64,000 nt of DNA from Clostridia bacterium (GCA_017621495.1 JAGATB010000040.1:1-64000), one strand, 5' to 3'. Counted from the stretch's first letter, positions 18,246 through 28,466 are shown. The notes: a model not told the origin generated them from the sequence alone. Numbers and translations are program-made.

Positions 18246-19503
18246 CAATTCTTTCAATCCTCTCTATTTTAGCTCCGATACTTTGGTATTTCCCTGCAAA
18301 ATCCTCGTATCCTCTGTCTATATAATGAATATTGGTTAATTCAGATATCCCTTCGGCACTCATCATAGCCGCTGCTAGAGCAGCACCGGATCTTAAGTCA
18401 CATACGCAGCCACACACCGGCTTTAAAGCTCTGACACCACGCACCGAAGCAGTACGTCTGTATATTCGTATATCTGCTCCCATACGTATGAGAGTATCTG
18501 CAAGGCAAAAACGATTTTCAAAGATATTTTCCTTGATAAGACCTATACCGTCGGTAAGACACAGCACACTCATCAAAAGTGACTGCATATCCGTGGCAAA
18601 TCCGGGATATGGCGTTGTGGTGACACTTACGTTACCATGCAGACGACCACTTTTACAGGCTTTGATACAATCGTCATGCAGCTCTATATCCATACCGCAT
18701 TTCTTTAATATATTTATGTAGCTCAAAAGATGCTTGGCATTTGATTTATTTATTGTAAGACTACCTCCGCCGCAGGCAAGTGCAGTAAGATAAGTAGCAG
18801 TATCTACTCTATCCGGCATTACCGTGTAGTCTAAATTAACGGGACTATCTGTACCGTTTATAACTATAACCGAGCTTCCGGCACCGGAGACCTTGGCTCC
18901 CATTGATGTGAGCATATATTGTAAATCCTCTATTTCCGGCTCACGTGCCGCATTTATGATGCGTGTGGTACCCTTGAGAGAACTTGCCAGTATCATCACA
19001 TTTTCTGTAGCTCCCACAGAGGGAAACCTCAGTGTAATATCACATGGAGCAAGAGAAGCTCCCTTACATGTAATCTCCGAAGCGGAAATACAAATATTGG
19101 CACCGAGCTTTTTAAATGCCTCCAGATGAATATCTACAGGTCTTAAGCCTATGTTGCATCCACCGGGCTGTGACACAGTAAACTCCTTGCACCTTGCCAA
19201 AAGTGCACCTGTAAAAATAAACGAAGCCCTGATGCGCCGCATTGCACATTCGGGTATGTAAGAGCTTATAGGTGCTGATGAATCTATCCTCACTACGCCG
19301 CCGGTAAAGCTGACATCACAGCCTATAGTCTTTAGTATATCCAATGCATCATGTACATCCGATATATCCGGACAATTCCTGAGTACCGTGACGCCGGCAT
19401 TTATCACAGCCGCTGCTATCATGGGCAGGACTGCATTTTTAGACCCCTGCACATCAACACTGCCTGAAAATCTTGTGGGGCCGTATATTTTCATAACTTC
19501 CAT
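18238..19503 (-). CDS. murA: UDP-N-acetylglucosamine 1-carboxyvinyltransferase
   Basis: MurA transfers enolpyruvate from phosphoenolpyruvate to UDP-GlcNAc, the first committed step of peptidoglycan synthesis and the fosfomycin target. The start is the ATG at 19503, five bases after GGAGGTG, giving 421 residues. Lys22 (GSKNA) and the catalytic Cys116 (QPGGCNIGLRPVD) are present, so fosfomycin sensitivity at the target is expected. HYIDRGYEDFAGK near the C-terminus holds the conserved Arg. It is located between murG and ftsQ, as in several Clostridia. Confidence 0.95.
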   Translation of the reverse strand: MEVMKIYGPTRFSGSVDVQGSKNAVLPMIAAAVINAGVTVLRNCPDISDVHDALDILKTIGCDVSFTGGVVRIDSSAPISSYIPECAMRRIRASFIFTGALLARCKEFTVSQPGGCNIGLRPVDIHLEAFKKLGANICISASEITCKGASLAPCDITLRFPSVGATENVMILASSLKGTTRIINAAREPEIEDLQYMLTSMGAKVSGAGSSVIVINGTDSPVNLDYTVMPDRVDTATYLTALACGGGSLTINKSNAKHLLSYINILKKCGMDIELHDDCIKACKSGRLHGNVSVTTTPYPGFATDMQSLLMSVLCLTDGIGLIKENIFENRFCLADTLIRMGADIRIYRRTASVRGVRALKPVCGCVCDLRSGAALAAAMMSAEGISELTNIHYIDRGYEDFAGKYQSIGAKIERIERIDA

Positions 19504-19569
19504 AAGGGCACCTCCGCCAATGCACAATAAATATCTGTTGTACATTGTATGCGGCGGTGGATGTTTGTG

Positions 19570-20676
19570 TTACTTATGAGCTGTGAGTTTTTTCATTTCT
19601 TCATATATCTTTTCGCAGGCATCTGTTATACCTAATTTTCTTGAAAGCCGAGACATAGTATCGGCATTATCTTCATCATATATTATACCGTAAAGTGCTT
19701 TTTTCAGTGAATCGGCATTAAAGTCACATTCCTTGATGGTGATTGCCGCTCCAATGTCCGACAGTGCCCTTGCGTTGTATTCCTGGTGGTTGTTTGTAAC
19801 GTTGGGCGAGGGTATAAGCACCGAAGGCTTGCCAAGGGCGCAAAGCTCTGCAAGAGTTATGGCTCCCGAACGGCAAATCAAGACATCTGCCGCATTCATG
19901 AGAATATCCATATTATCTATGTAGGGAAGTAATTTTATATTATCCTTAAGGCTTATATTTTTGCTCTCAAACAAATTTACAACTCTGTCATATTCTCTCT
20001 TGCCGGTACCGAAGTACAGCACTGTATCATCAGAGAGCGGATACTTATGCAGAAAATCCGTCATTACATCGTTTATGCGAGCAGCACCGAGACTGCCTCC
20101 GAAGCACAGTATCACCTTCTTGCCGCATACACCGAGCTTCTTTTTACATTCCTCAAAATTATGTTCAAGGATTGCCGGGCGTATGGGATTGCCGGTAAGC
20201 AGGATATTGCCGGCATTTTTCAGATACTTCCTGCTCTCATCAAAGCTTATGGCGGTAATACTGCATTTATCTGCCAGAAACTTGACTGCACTTCCGGGGA
20301 ATACATTCTGCTCGTGTATTATGGCAGGTATACCCAGAAGCTTTGCCGCCATTACAGAGGACACACATACATAACCGCCTGTGCCCACCACTATGTCTGG
20401 CTTGAATTTTTTCATAATTGCTATGGTCTTAATTAGAGCAGTACCCATTTTAAATGCAGAGATGGCGCTGGATACAGAGAGCTCCTTTTTAAGTCCGGAT
20501 ACATTTACATATTTTATATCAAAGCCCTCAGCAGGAACCAGAGAGCTTTCAAGGCCTTTTTTGGTACCTACAAAGAGCACCCGGGTGTCTTTGTCGGCTT
20601 CCATGGCATACTTTGCTACGGCTACTGCGGGATTGATATGCCCTGCGGTACCGCCGCCGGATAACAGAATTCTCAA
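19570..20676 (-). CDS. murG: Lipid II synthase MurG
   Basis: This membrane-associated GT-B glycosyltransferase adds GlcNAc to lipid I. The 368 residues include the N-terminal GGGTAGHINPA loop, IHEQNVFPG near residue 125 and the C-terminal donor site LICRSGAITLAELCALGKPS. It starts with TTG, five bases after GAGGTG. It follows ftsW by four bases. Confidence 0.96.
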   Translation of the reverse strand: MRILLSGGGTAGHINPAVAVAKYAMEADKDTRVLFVGTKKGLESSLVPAEGFDIKYVNVSGLKKELSVSSAISAFKMGTALIKTIAIMKKFKPDIVVGTGGYVCVSSVMAAKLLGIPAIIHEQNVFPGSAVKFLADKCSITAISFDESRKYLKNAGNILLTGNPIRPAILEHNFEECKKKLGVCGKKVILCFGGSLGAARINDVMTDFLHKYPLSDDTVLYFGTGKREYDRVVNLFESKNISLKDNIKLLPYIDNMDILMNAADVLICRSGAITLAELCALGKPSVLIPSPNVTNNHQEYNARALSDIGAAITIKECDFNADSLKKALYGIIYDEDNADTMSRLSRKLGITDACEKIYEEMKKLTAHK

Positions 20677-20680
20677 GCTA

Positions 20681-21820
20681 TCACCTCGTTTTCTTGGTAT
20701 AACGGGATATATTTAGCAGGATACCCATCTCTATGAGCAGTATAACCAGTGAAGAACCACCATAGCTGAAAAATGGCAGCGGCACACCGGTAACAGGCAT
20801 CATAGAAGATACTACCGCTATATTCATAAGCACCTGAACCGCCACCAGAGAAGTAATACCGGTAGCCGTAAGTGCAGCGAATTCATCGGGAGCATCCTTG
20901 GCAATCATTATACCCTTCCATATGAGCAGTGCAAACAGGAATATTACAAAAACAGCACCTATAAAGCCCAGCTCTTCACAAATAATTGCAAATATAAAGT
21001 CATTCTGCGGTTCGGGTATATACAGAAACTTCTGTCTGCTCTGTCCCAAGCCCATACCAAACAATCCGCCGGACCCTATAGCATACAGAGACTGTACAAT
21101 CTGCCAGCTCTCACCCAGCTTATCTGCAAACGGGTCTAAAAATGACGTAATACGTTTGAGTCTGTAGGGCGACATTATAGCCAAAGCCAAAAGTGCCGGC
21201 AGAGCACCCATTGCAGTAATTACGAAGTACCTTATCTTGTAGCCTGCAGCAAACAAAACCGCTACACCGCCCATTGCTATAACTATAGCACCGCTCATGT
21301 GAGGCTGCAGGAGAACCAAGCCTGCCACAGCCACTATTATGATAAAATATCTTATATAACCATTGGTCAGCTGTTTGGTCCTGCCGGGGAATATACTGAT
21401 ACTCTTGGCAAGAAACAGCACCAATGTAAGCTTAGCAAACTCAGACGGCTGAAATGTAAGGCTGCCAAAGCCCAGCCATCTTCTGGCTCCGTTTATCTTG
21501 ATACCTATAAAAGGTACGAGAATCAGCATTACTATGGTTATGGTAAAAAGGAGGTTAGCATACTGCTTGATTTTCTTATATGAAAACTGTGATACAAACC
21601 ACATTATCAAAAGACCGGCTACCGCCCATATGAGCTGACGTTTGAAAAAGTACGTGGCGTCACCCTGCACATAGTGTGCATTGGCACTGCTGGCACTAAA
21701 CACCATAACCAAGCCAAAGCACAGAAGCATAAGTATGATAACAAGCAAAGAATAGTCAACATTATCTATGTCGTTTTTTTCTTTTTTTCGTCCCTGTGAC
21801 AGCTTTGACTTGAGTGACAC
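20681..21820 (-). CDS. ftsW: SEDS peptidoglycan polymerase FtsW/SpoVE
   Basis: This polytopic lipid II polymerase works with the class B PBP encoded upstream. The 379 residues give about ten helices. The SEDS signatures GARRWLGFGSLTFQPSEFAK (catalytic-loop region) and, near the C-terminus, PLPFFSYGGSS are clear. The start is GTG after GGGAGG. In sporulating Clostridia the dcw copy may serve vegetative division, spore cortex or both; the sequence does not decide. Confidence 0.94.
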   Translation of the reverse strand: MSLKSKLSQGRKKEKNDIDNVDYSLLVIILMLLCFGLVMVFSASSANAHYVQGDATYFFKRQLIWAVAGLLIMWFVSQFSYKKIKQYANLLFTITIVMLILVPFIGIKINGARRWLGFGSLTFQPSEFAKLTLVLFLAKSISIFPGRTKQLTNGYIRYFIIIVAVAGLVLLQPHMSGAIVIAMGGVAVLFAAGYKIRYFVITAMGALPALLALAIMSPYRLKRITSFLDPFADKLGESWQIVQSLYAIGSGGLFGMGLGQSRQKFLYIPEPQNDFIFAIICEELGFIGAVFVIFLFALLIWKGIMIAKDAPDEFAALTATGITSLVAVQVLMNIAVVSSMMPVTGVPLPFFSYGGSSLVILLIEMGILLNISRYTKKTR

Positions 21821-21844
21821 GGATATTCCTCCCTATTAATTATA

Positions 21845-22804
21845 TTATACACACATAAAGTACGACACAGTGCAAAGAAGCATCGTAATCAATATGGCAG
21901 TGAGCACGATTTTTTTCTCAGACCAACCGCACATTTCAAAATGATGATGAATGGGGCTCATCTTGAAAACCCTCTTGCCTGTGAGTTTAAATGAAGTTAC
22001 CTGTATTATTACAGAAAGTGTCTCCAATACATACACACCACCTGCAATTATAAGTATGAGCGGTAGCTTTAACACTATGGCTATAAAGCATACCACACCG
22101 CCCAGATAGAGTGAACCTGTATCACCCATGAAAACCTTTGCAGGATGTGCGTTAAACAGCAAAAATCCCAAAAGTGCCGCCGCATTAATTACGCAGAAGC
22201 CGGCTATAGGAGTCTCGCCCATATTATAAGCCACAAGTGCAAAGAATGAGCACACAACCACAGTGACGGATGCCGCGAGGCCATCCACACCATCGGTGAG
22301 ATTGACACTATTGGTAGCACCTACAATTACAAAGAGTACAAAAGGTATGTATAGATATACAGGCAGTACCAAGGGTGTACTCATAAAGGGCACTGCAATC
22401 GTAGTGTCTGTCATGTCAAAGAAAAATAACGCAAACACAAACACCAGTGCTGCCGCTATCTGCATAAGTGACTTTTGTTTCTCTGTAAGTCCCAGGTTTC
22501 GTTTGAGTATAACCTTGATAAAATCATCCACAAAGCCTATCGCTCCGAAAACCAAAGAAAACAAAAGCACGAAAAGCACCTTGGGATCTCTTATAAATAT
22601 AAGTGTTACCAAAATTACGGAAAAAATAAAAATAAATCCGCCCATTGTAGGTGTTCCGCTTTTTTTCTTGTGCCAGCTGGGTCCGATTTCTCTGATTTCC
22701 TGACCGAATTTGAGTCTGTGCAGTACGGGTATAATCACGGGACCTGTAAGTGCCGCCACACCGAATGCAACAATTGCCGTTATTAACAGAATATATTCTT
22801 CCAT
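21845..22804 (-). CDS. mraY: Phospho-N-acetylmuramoyl-pentapeptide-transferase MraY
   Basis: MraY makes lipid I on undecaprenyl phosphate at the membrane. The 319-residue, ten-helix protein contains SGTPTMGG, FVDDFIKV with the catalytic acidic pair, NSVNLTDGVDGLA, and the HHHFE motif in SPIHHHFEMCGWSE near the C-terminus. murE lies 19 bases upstream on the same strand. murF, which commonly sits between murE and mraY, is absent. Confidence 0.97.
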   Translation of the reverse strand: MEEYILLITAIVAFGVAALTGPVIIPVLHRLKFGQEIREIGPSWHKKKSGTPTMGGFIFIFSVILVTLIFIRDPKVLFVLLFSLVFGAIGFVDDFIKVILKRNLGLTEKQKSLMQIAAALVFVFALFFFDMTDTTIAVPFMSTPLVLPVYLYIPFVLFVIVGATNSVNLTDGVDGLAASVTVVVCSFFALVAYNMGETPIAGFCVINAAALLGFLLFNAHPAKVFMGDTGSLYLGGVVCFIAIVLKLPLILIIAGGVYVLETLSVIIQVTSFKLTGKRVFKMSPIHHHFEMCGWSEKKIVLTAILITMLLCTVSYFMCV

Positions 22805-22823
22805 TGTAACACTCTTTCCTTTC

Positions 22824-24254
22824 TCAGAGGTTCATAATTTCTTTGATAACTTCACGTTCATCAAAGTGTATTGTTCCGCTGTTTAATATCTGATAGGTCT
22901 CGTGACCCTTGCCGGCAAGGATTATCACATCATCCTTTTGAGCATTATCCAGCGCATATTTTATAGCATCGTAGCGGCTCTCTATAACTACATAAGGAGT
23001 ATCCGTCTCCTTAACACCCGCTTCTACCATCTTGATTATAGACATAGGCTCCTCGGTCCTGGGGTTATCGCTGGTCACTACACAAAAATCCGCCAGCTCT
23101 CCCGCTATACGACCCATGATAGGTCTCTTGGCAGAGTCTCTGTCTCCTCCGCAGCCAAACACAACCACTACCCTGCCTTTGGCAAAGCCACGGGCAGTCT
23201 TTAATATATTCTCCACGCCGTCGGGAGTATGTGCGTAATCTATCATCACGGTAAAATCGCTGTTTCCAGTATCCACTACTTCTGCTCTGCCTTTAACACC
23301 GCAGGCAGTACGCAGAGCATCACATATTTTGTTTAAATCAAATCCCAGTGATTTGCATATGCCCACAGCACAAAGAGCATTGTAAACAGAGAATCCACCG
23401 GGTATTGACAAAGAGAAGCCTATTGCGTCCAGCTCAAACTCCACACCGCTGCGTCCCAGCACCACATCAGAGGCTTTCAAATCCGCATCGGCATTAACAC
23501 CATATGTGATACATGGACATGAGCAGTTGTCTGCCATTTTAATACCATAGATATCATCTGCATTTATGACCGCTTCCTTGCTAAGTGAGAAAAGCTTCTC
23601 TTTAGCAGCTGCGTAATTATCCATAGTCTCATGAAAATCAAGATGGTCCTGAGTAAGGTTGGTAAATGCACCTACTTCATATTCGCATCCATACACACGG
23701 CTAAGCTCCAGCGCATGTGAAGAAACCTCCATGATAACATAATCCATACCGCTTTGCGCCATTTCATAAAACAGCTTCTGCAGTTCAAAGGAATCCGGAG
23801 TGGTACGGCCTGTTTCCAATACACGGTCGCCTATTATGTTTTGATTGGTACCTATAAGACCGGTTTTATATCCAAAGCTGTCCAGTATGTGCTTTACCAG
23901 GTAGGTTACGGTGGTTTTGCCATTGGTGCCGGTAATTCCTATAAGCTTAAACTTTGATGAAGGATTGCCAAAAAAGTTGGAGCTGATTTTTGCCTCGGCA
24001 ATTCTGGAATCGGGCACCTTTATCTGTATCACATCCGTGCCCTCGGTAAACTTGGTGCACACTACTGCCTTGGCTCCCTTTTGCACTGCTGAATTCACGT
24101 ACTTGTGTCCGTCCGTCTTAAAGCCCTCTATAGCCACAAACAGACCGCCCTCTTTGACTTCAAGGGAATTGTAGTGCACCCCGGTAATATTCGGATTACC
24201 CTCTCCCCTCACTTCTATAATTTCAACATCTTTTAAAAGCTCGTTTAAATACAT
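22824..24254 (-). CDS. murE: UDP-MurNAc-L-Ala-D-Glu:meso-diaminopimelate ligase
   Basis: MurE adds the third stem-peptide residue in peptidoglycan precursor synthesis. The 476 residues form the three-domain Mur ligase fold. The P-loop is GITGTNGKTTV near residue 105, the carbamylated-Lys and central-domain motifs are intact, and SDNPRTEEP near residue 400 is the DNPR signature of meso-diaminopimelate selection. The organism therefore most likely has A1-gamma type peptidoglycan. AAGGAGT precedes the ATG. Confidence 0.95.
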   Translation of the reverse strand: MYLNELLKDVEIIEVRGEGNPNITGVHYNSLEVKEGGLFVAIEGFKTDGHKYVNSAVQKGAKAVVCTKFTEGTDVIQIKVPDSRIAEAKISSNFFGNPSSKFKLIGITGTNGKTTVTYLVKHILDSFGYKTGLIGTNQNIIGDRVLETGRTTPDSFELQKLFYEMAQSGMDYVIMEVSSHALELSRVYGCEYEVGAFTNLTQDHLDFHETMDNYAAAKEKLFSLSKEAVINADDIYGIKMADNCSCPCITYGVNADADLKASDVVLGRSGVEFELDAIGFSLSIPGGFSVYNALCAVGICKSLGFDLNKICDALRTACGVKGRAEVVDTGNSDFTVMIDYAHTPDGVENILKTARGFAKGRVVVVFGCGGDRDSAKRPIMGRIAGELADFCVVTSDNPRTEEPMSIIKMVEAGVKETDTPYVVIESRYDAIKYALDNAQKDDVIILAGKGHETYQILNSGTIHFDEREVIKEIMNL

Positions 24255-24266
24255 ACATCTTACTCC

Positions 24267-26444
24267 TTAATGTACATTTGAAAAGCTGAATTCTACACTT
24301 ACCGGTGAACCCCGCTGCAGCTCTGTGCCAGCCTCCGGTGTCTGCACCGAAACCGTAGCCGAGCCCTGACCCGTATCAGCGGCACCAGATACCTTCATAT
24401 TAAGTCCCGCATTGGTTAGGGTTATGTTTGCGTCCGTTGCCGTCATTCCCTTGACATCCGGCACTACCACCGTATCGGAAGCTACCTTCTCTGTATATAT
24501 GGCAACTGTTGAACCCTCGGCAAGAGTAGCACCGCCCTTGGGTACCTGGCTTACTACAGTATCGCCTTTGCCAAGGATATTGTACTTAAGACCCGTACCG
24601 CCAAATGCCTTGGCAAGCTCAGATATGCCAAGCCCCTCTACATTGGGAACCGGTTTATCCGTAATGAGTAAATCTGCCTCGGTAAACTGCGGTTCGATAT
24701 CCATATATCTCAACACTTCATCAAATATCTTCTTAAATGTAGGAGCTGCTATGGCTCCGCCCATGTGGCTCTCTCCCATAGGTTCATCAAGCATTATAAG
24801 TCCTATAATCTCCGGGTCATTGGCAGGGGCGAACCCTACGAAGGATGCTACGTATTTGCCATTGCCTCTGGGGAACTTTTCACTGGTACCGGTCTTGCCG
24901 GCAAGGCGGTATCCTCTTATAAATGCATTTTTGGAGGTGCCGTTCTCTACTACACCCTCCAGGATATCTCTTATGGTATCGGCGGTTTCTTTACTTATCG
25001 CCTGTCTTATTATCTCTGTTTCAAACTTTTTTATAACATTGCCGTCATCATCTACAAGCTCTTTGGCAATATGAGGTCTTACCATGACTCCGCCATTGGT
25101 AATAGCCGTGTACGCTGTTATAAGCTGCAAGGGTGTGATTATAAATGTCTGACCGAATGAACTGGTGGCAATTTCTACATCGTTGAACCTGGAAGCCGAG
25201 TGGAAGGACCCTGTAGCCTCACCGGGCAAATCAAAGCCCGTAGTATCCATGAAACCGAATTTCTTGTAGTACTTGATAAATCTTTCGGCACCTACTCTGG
25301 CACCCAAATTCATAAACACCGGGTTACATGAATTTTCAAAGCCCTCTGCGAAGCTCACCTGACCATGACCGCCGGACTTCCAACATCTGATATAGTAGTC
25401 ATTGACTTGCAGACCACCGCTGCACGAGAAGAATTCATTGGTACTTACCAAGTTTTCCTCCAGAGCCATAGCCGCTGTAAAGGGCTTGAAGGTAGAACCC
25501 GGCTCATAGGAATCCACCACAGCCTTGTTTCTCCAAAGCTTATTCAACCGTTCGCTGTATGCCTTGTCATATTCGTCACCCTTTAGCTCATCAAGCTCTT
25601 TTTCTATATCCTCAGGGAGTGTAAAGGGTGCGTTTAGATCATAATCGGGGTAGGTTGCCATAGCCAGGATTTCTCCTGTTTTGGCATTCATGATAATACA
25701 AGCAGCGCCATTCTCTACATCATAGTCTGCTACTGCTTGCTTTAATTCCTCCTCCACAAAATGCTGAATAACCTCGTCTATAGTAAGGACAAGGTTAGCG
25801 CCGTTTTCCGGATTTATGTATTTTTCATATTCAAAAGGCATCTCTGTACCGGAGGCACTCTTGGATCTTATCATCCTGCCGGGCATACCCTTTAAATATT
25901 TATCGTAAACCATTTCAATGCCGTTTAAGCCCTGGTTATCTGTTCCTACAAAGCCTATAACATGAGAAGCAAGCGAACTGTACGGGTAGGTCCTCTTACT
26001 GTCTTCTATAAGGTATATACCCTTTAACTCCGCTTTTCTTATCTTTTCTGCTTTTTCATTGTCTATTTTTCGTGCAACGATTTCATAAGATGAGTTTTTG
26101 GTTATTTGTTTTTTTATATCATCCTCATCTTTACCCAGAATTTTGGCAAGAGTTTCACTGATTTCATCTGCTTTGCCGCTTTTCTTCACCTCTGCAGGAG
26201 AAGCCGTGACGGTCTGCACGGATATACTCTGAGCGAGTACCTTACCGTTTCTGTCATAAATTATACCTCTTTTGGATGATACGACAGAATCGAGCGTCTG
26301 CTGCTGTATGGCGCCCGATTTAAGTTCTGCACCCTTTATAAACTGCCAGTACATAAGTCTGCCAATCAATGCAAAAAATACTATGACGGATATCAGTGTA
26401 ATAATAGGTGCACGTTTTTTGATATTATATTTTAATTCAACCAT
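24267..26444 (-). CDS. Class B penicillin-binding protein with PASTA domains (FtsI/SpoVD type)
   Basis: This septal or cortex transpeptidase acts with FtsW. In its 725 residues there is one N-terminal membrane anchor (about 15-33), a dimerisation domain (about 55-215) and a transpeptidase domain with active-site Ser317 in STFK, SCN at 372-374 and KTG at 517-519. Two C-terminal PASTA domains follow (about 595-660 and 661-722). PASTA domains in this position are typical of SpoVD and PbpB of Firmicutes. The single dcw copy could serve division, sporulation or both. FtsL precedes it by 45 bases. Confidence 0.93.
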   Translation of the reverse strand: MVELKYNIKKRAPIITLISVIVFFALIGRLMYWQFIKGAELKSGAIQQQTLDSVVSSKRGIIYDRNGKVLAQSISVQTVTASPAEVKKSGKADEISETLAKILGKDEDDIKKQITKNSSYEIVARKIDNEKAEKIRKAELKGIYLIEDSKRTYPYSSLASHVIGFVGTDNQGLNGIEMVYDKYLKGMPGRMIRSKSASGTEMPFEYEKYINPENGANLVLTIDEVIQHFVEEELKQAVADYDVENGAACIIMNAKTGEILAMATYPDYDLNAPFTLPEDIEKELDELKGDEYDKAYSERLNKLWRNKAVVDSYEPGSTFKPFTAAMALEENLVSTNEFFSCSGGLQVNDYYIRCWKSGGHGQVSFAEGFENSCNPVFMNLGARVGAERFIKYYKKFGFMDTTGFDLPGEATGSFHSASRFNDVEIATSSFGQTFIITPLQLITAYTAITNGGVMVRPHIAKELVDDDGNVIKKFETEIIRQAISKETADTIRDILEGVVENGTSKNAFIRGYRLAGKTGTSEKFPRGNGKYVASFVGFAPANDPEIIGLIMLDEPMGESHMGGAIAAPTFKKIFDEVLRYMDIEPQFTEADLLITDKPVPNVEGLGISELAKAFGGTGLKYNILGKGDTVVSQVPKGGATLAEGSTVAIYTEKVASDTVVVPDVKGMTATDANITLTNAGLNMKVSGAADTGQGSATVSVQTPEAGTELQRGSPVSVEFSFSNVH

Positions 26445-26489
26445 CTGAAAAATCCCTTCACAACCGTGATACTTAGTTATATTACGATG

Positions 26490-26972
26490 TTAACTGAAAT
26501 ATTCCACAATACTGCCGAGTGCATTCTTTATTCCTCCAAAAAACGAGGAAATATTTGATTTTTGCTTGACAGCTTCAGAGTATGTATCCTTCTTTACATC
26601 TATGTACATAATCTGATTGTTGTCCGGCTTTTGCATACCGAGTTTTTCTACTGCTTTCTTTTCTATGACTTTCATATCAAGTTTTTGTGTTATCTCTATC
26701 TCTTTTTGCTTGTTTTTCTCCGTGGCGATTGCAAGCTGCTTTTCCAGTGCATCTACCTCAGTAGAAGCACGCAGTGTCATTACATTCACGTAAACCAATG
26801 CCGATGCAGCTACAAACAGCGCAAATATAGACACCACCAACAAGCGACACAGAGCTCTTTTTTCTATTTTTATGGTGTTTTTACGTTCAATATGTTTTTC
26901 ACGGCTTTTTTGAGCATGGGACTCATACTCTTCAAGCTTATATGCACTTGTACCTCTGTAAAGCTCATTCAC
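26490..26972 (-). CDS. ftsL: Cell division protein FtsL
   Basis: This 160-residue bitopic divisome protein has a charged N-terminus, a single transmembrane helix (about 46-66), then a leucine-zipper-like coiled coil (about 70-105) and a short extracytoplasmic tail. Sequence identity within FtsL is low, so the call rests on topology, the KLGMQKPDNNQIMYI-type septum-formation motif, and its position between rsmH and the PBP gene. The start is GTG, with AGGAGG nine bases upstream. Confidence 0.87.
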   Translation of the reverse strand: MNELYRGTSAYKLEEYESHAQKSREKHIERKNTIKIEKRALCRLLVVSIFALFVAASALVYVNVMTLRASTEVDALEKQLAIATEKNKQKEIEITQKLDMKVIEKKAVEKLGMQKPDNNQIMYIDVKKDTYSEAVKQKSNISSFFGGIKNALGSIVEYFS

Positions 26973-26985
26973 CTGGGGTATCCTC

Positions 26986-27918
26986 CTAAATTTTTTCTAC
27001 TACTCTTAGTTTGGCACTCTTTGAGCGCTTGTTGAATTCGCACTCTTCCTCTGTGGGAAGCATGGGCTTTTTGGTAATCACCTTGCCTCGGGGGGTCTTG
27101 CCGCATACGCATATGGGGAAGTCCTTAGGACAGGTGCATCCTGTGGCATATTCGTTAAAGGCGGTTTTGACTATCCTGTCCTCCAACGAATGGAAGGTAA
27201 TAACCGACAGTCTGCCGCCGGGTGCCAGCGAATCAAAGAAGCTGTCCAATGCACCCTTCAAATCCTCAAGCTCACCGTTTACTTCAATCCTGATTGCCTG
27301 AAAGACTCTCTTGGCAGGGTGAGAACCCTTCTGACGAAACCTCTCCGGTATAGCCGCTTTGATAATATCCACTAATTCAAGAGTGGTTTCTATGGGCTTA
27401 TTCTCACGGCGCTCGCATATGATACGGGCAATTTTTTTGGAGAATTTCTCCTCGCCGTATTTAAAGAATATATCCGACAGTTCTCTCTCCGGGTATGTAT
27501 TTACCACGTCATAGGCATTCTTACCACCGTCACGATTCATACGCATATCCAAGGGAGCATCCTCCATATAGGAGAATCCCCTCTCAGCGCAGTCAAGCTG
27601 ATATGACGAAACGCCCAAATCGAGCACGGCACCATCAATTTTGTCAATACCGAGCTCGTCTAAAATCTGTCTTATATTTTTGTAGTTATCATGTATATAT
27701 TTAACGTTAGCAAAGCATGATAATCTTTTACTGCTTGCATTGAGTGCCTCTGTATCGCGGTCAATGCCTATGAGAGTCCCCTCTGTGGACAATCTCTTTG
27801 CTATAGCCTCACTGTGACCACCGCCGCCCATGGTACCATCCGCATAGATACCGTCCGGCTTGATATTAAGTGCATCTACCGACTCATTCAAAAGCACAGA
27901 AATATGCTTAAACTCCAT
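26986..27918 (-). CDS. rsmH: 16S rRNA (cytosine-1402-N4)-methyltransferase RsmH
   Basis: RsmH is an SAM-dependent methylase of C1402 in 16S rRNA, formerly MraW. The 310 residues include [13 protein letters not shown] at the N-terminus, [15 protein letters not shown] as SAM-binding motif [11 protein letters not shown] and [12 protein letters not shown]. The start chosen is the ATG at 27918, six bases after GAGGTG; a GTG three codons earlier overlaps that ribosome-binding site. It follows mraZ by twelve bases. Confidence 0.96.
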   Translation of the reverse strand: MEFKHISVLLNESVDALNIKPDGIYADGTMGGGGHSEAIAKRLSTEGTLIGIDRDTEALNASSKRLSCFANVKYIHDNYKNIRQILDELGIDKIDGAVLDLGVSSYQLDCAERGFSYMEDAPLDMRMNRDGGKNAYDVVNTYPERELSDIFFKYGEEKFSKKIARIICERRENKPIETTLELVDIIKAAIPERFRQKGSHPAKRVFQAIRIEVNGELEDLKGALDSFFDSLAPGGRLSVITFHSLEDRIVKTAFNEYATGCTCPKDFPICVCGKTPRGKVITKKPMLPTEEECEFNKRSKSAKLRVVEKI

Positions 27919-27930
27919 ATTGGGCACCTC

Positions 27931-28362
27931 TTAAATATTAATTCCTATCTCGCAAAGGCTCTCGGCAATCATCTCCGGGTCAAGCGCATCAATGTAATTA
28001 TTCCAGTTTTCTGTACTCCAGATTTCTACCTTGTTACCGTTGCCTATTATAGTAACATCCTTATCTATACCTGCATATGCGCGCAGCGTAGCGGGCAGCA
28101 GTACCCTGCCCTGTGCGTTGGCTTCACACTCTACAGCACCCGAGAGAAACAATCTGGAAAATCCGCGGGCATTTTTATTTGCCATAGGGAGAGTGTTGAG
28201 TTTATTGTAGAATACGTCCCATTCTTCACGGCTGAAAACAAGCAGGTTGTGATCCAGACCTTTGGTGATATAAAACACATCGCCCAAAGCTTCTCTAAAC
28301 TTAGATGGCATAATCACACGACCCTTGGTATCAAGGCTGTGTTCGTATTCACCGCTGAACAT
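27931..28362 (-). CDS. mraZ: Transcriptional regulator MraZ
   Basis: MraZ is a double SpoVT/AbrB-fold DNA-binding protein that autoregulates the dcw cluster. The 143-residue form starts at the ATG at 28362 (MFSGEYEHSLDTKGRV); upstream in-frame codons would overlap its own operator repeats and are rejected. The two DxKGR-type motifs are DTKGRVIMPSKFR and NAQGRVLLPATLR. It is first gene of the dcw operon, with operator and promoter immediately upstream. Confidence 0.96.
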   Translation of the reverse strand: MFSGEYEHSLDTKGRVIMPSKFREALGDVFYITKGLDHNLLVFSREEWDVFYNKLNTLPMANKNARGFSRLFLSGAVECEANAQGRVLLPATLRAYAGIDKDVTIIGNGNKVEIWSTENWNNYIDALDPEMIAESLCEIGINI

Positions 28363-28421
28363 ATTCTCACTCTCCTTCACTTTAGATTTGACACTCAAAT
28401 GCCATTTCAAAACTTTTCGTG

Positions 28422-28459
28422 ACACTTTATTCCACTTTATAACCACTTTGTGCCACTTT
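28422..28459 (-). promoter_or_regulatory. MraZ box: four GTG(G/T) direct repeats
   Basis: On the minus strand AAAGTGG occurs at 28453-28459, 28443-28449 and 28432-28438, then AAAGTGT at 28422-28428. The spacings are 10, 11 and 10 bases, one helical turn each. This matches the tandem TGGG/GTGG repeats bound by MraZ upstream of its own gene in other bacteria. It lies just downstream of the promoter at 28467-28495. Confidence 0.82.
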
Positions 28460-28466
28460 TATTTAT

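Noticed and set aside
24412..25074. Plus-strand 220-codon frame opposite the PBP gene
   Set aside because: It is antisense to intact transpeptidase and PASTA domains and has no ribosome-binding site.
28362..28446. N-terminal 28-residue extension of MraZ
   Set aside because: It would be encoded by the MraZ operator repeats themselves. The ATG at 28362 begins the conserved MFSGEYEHSLD sequence.
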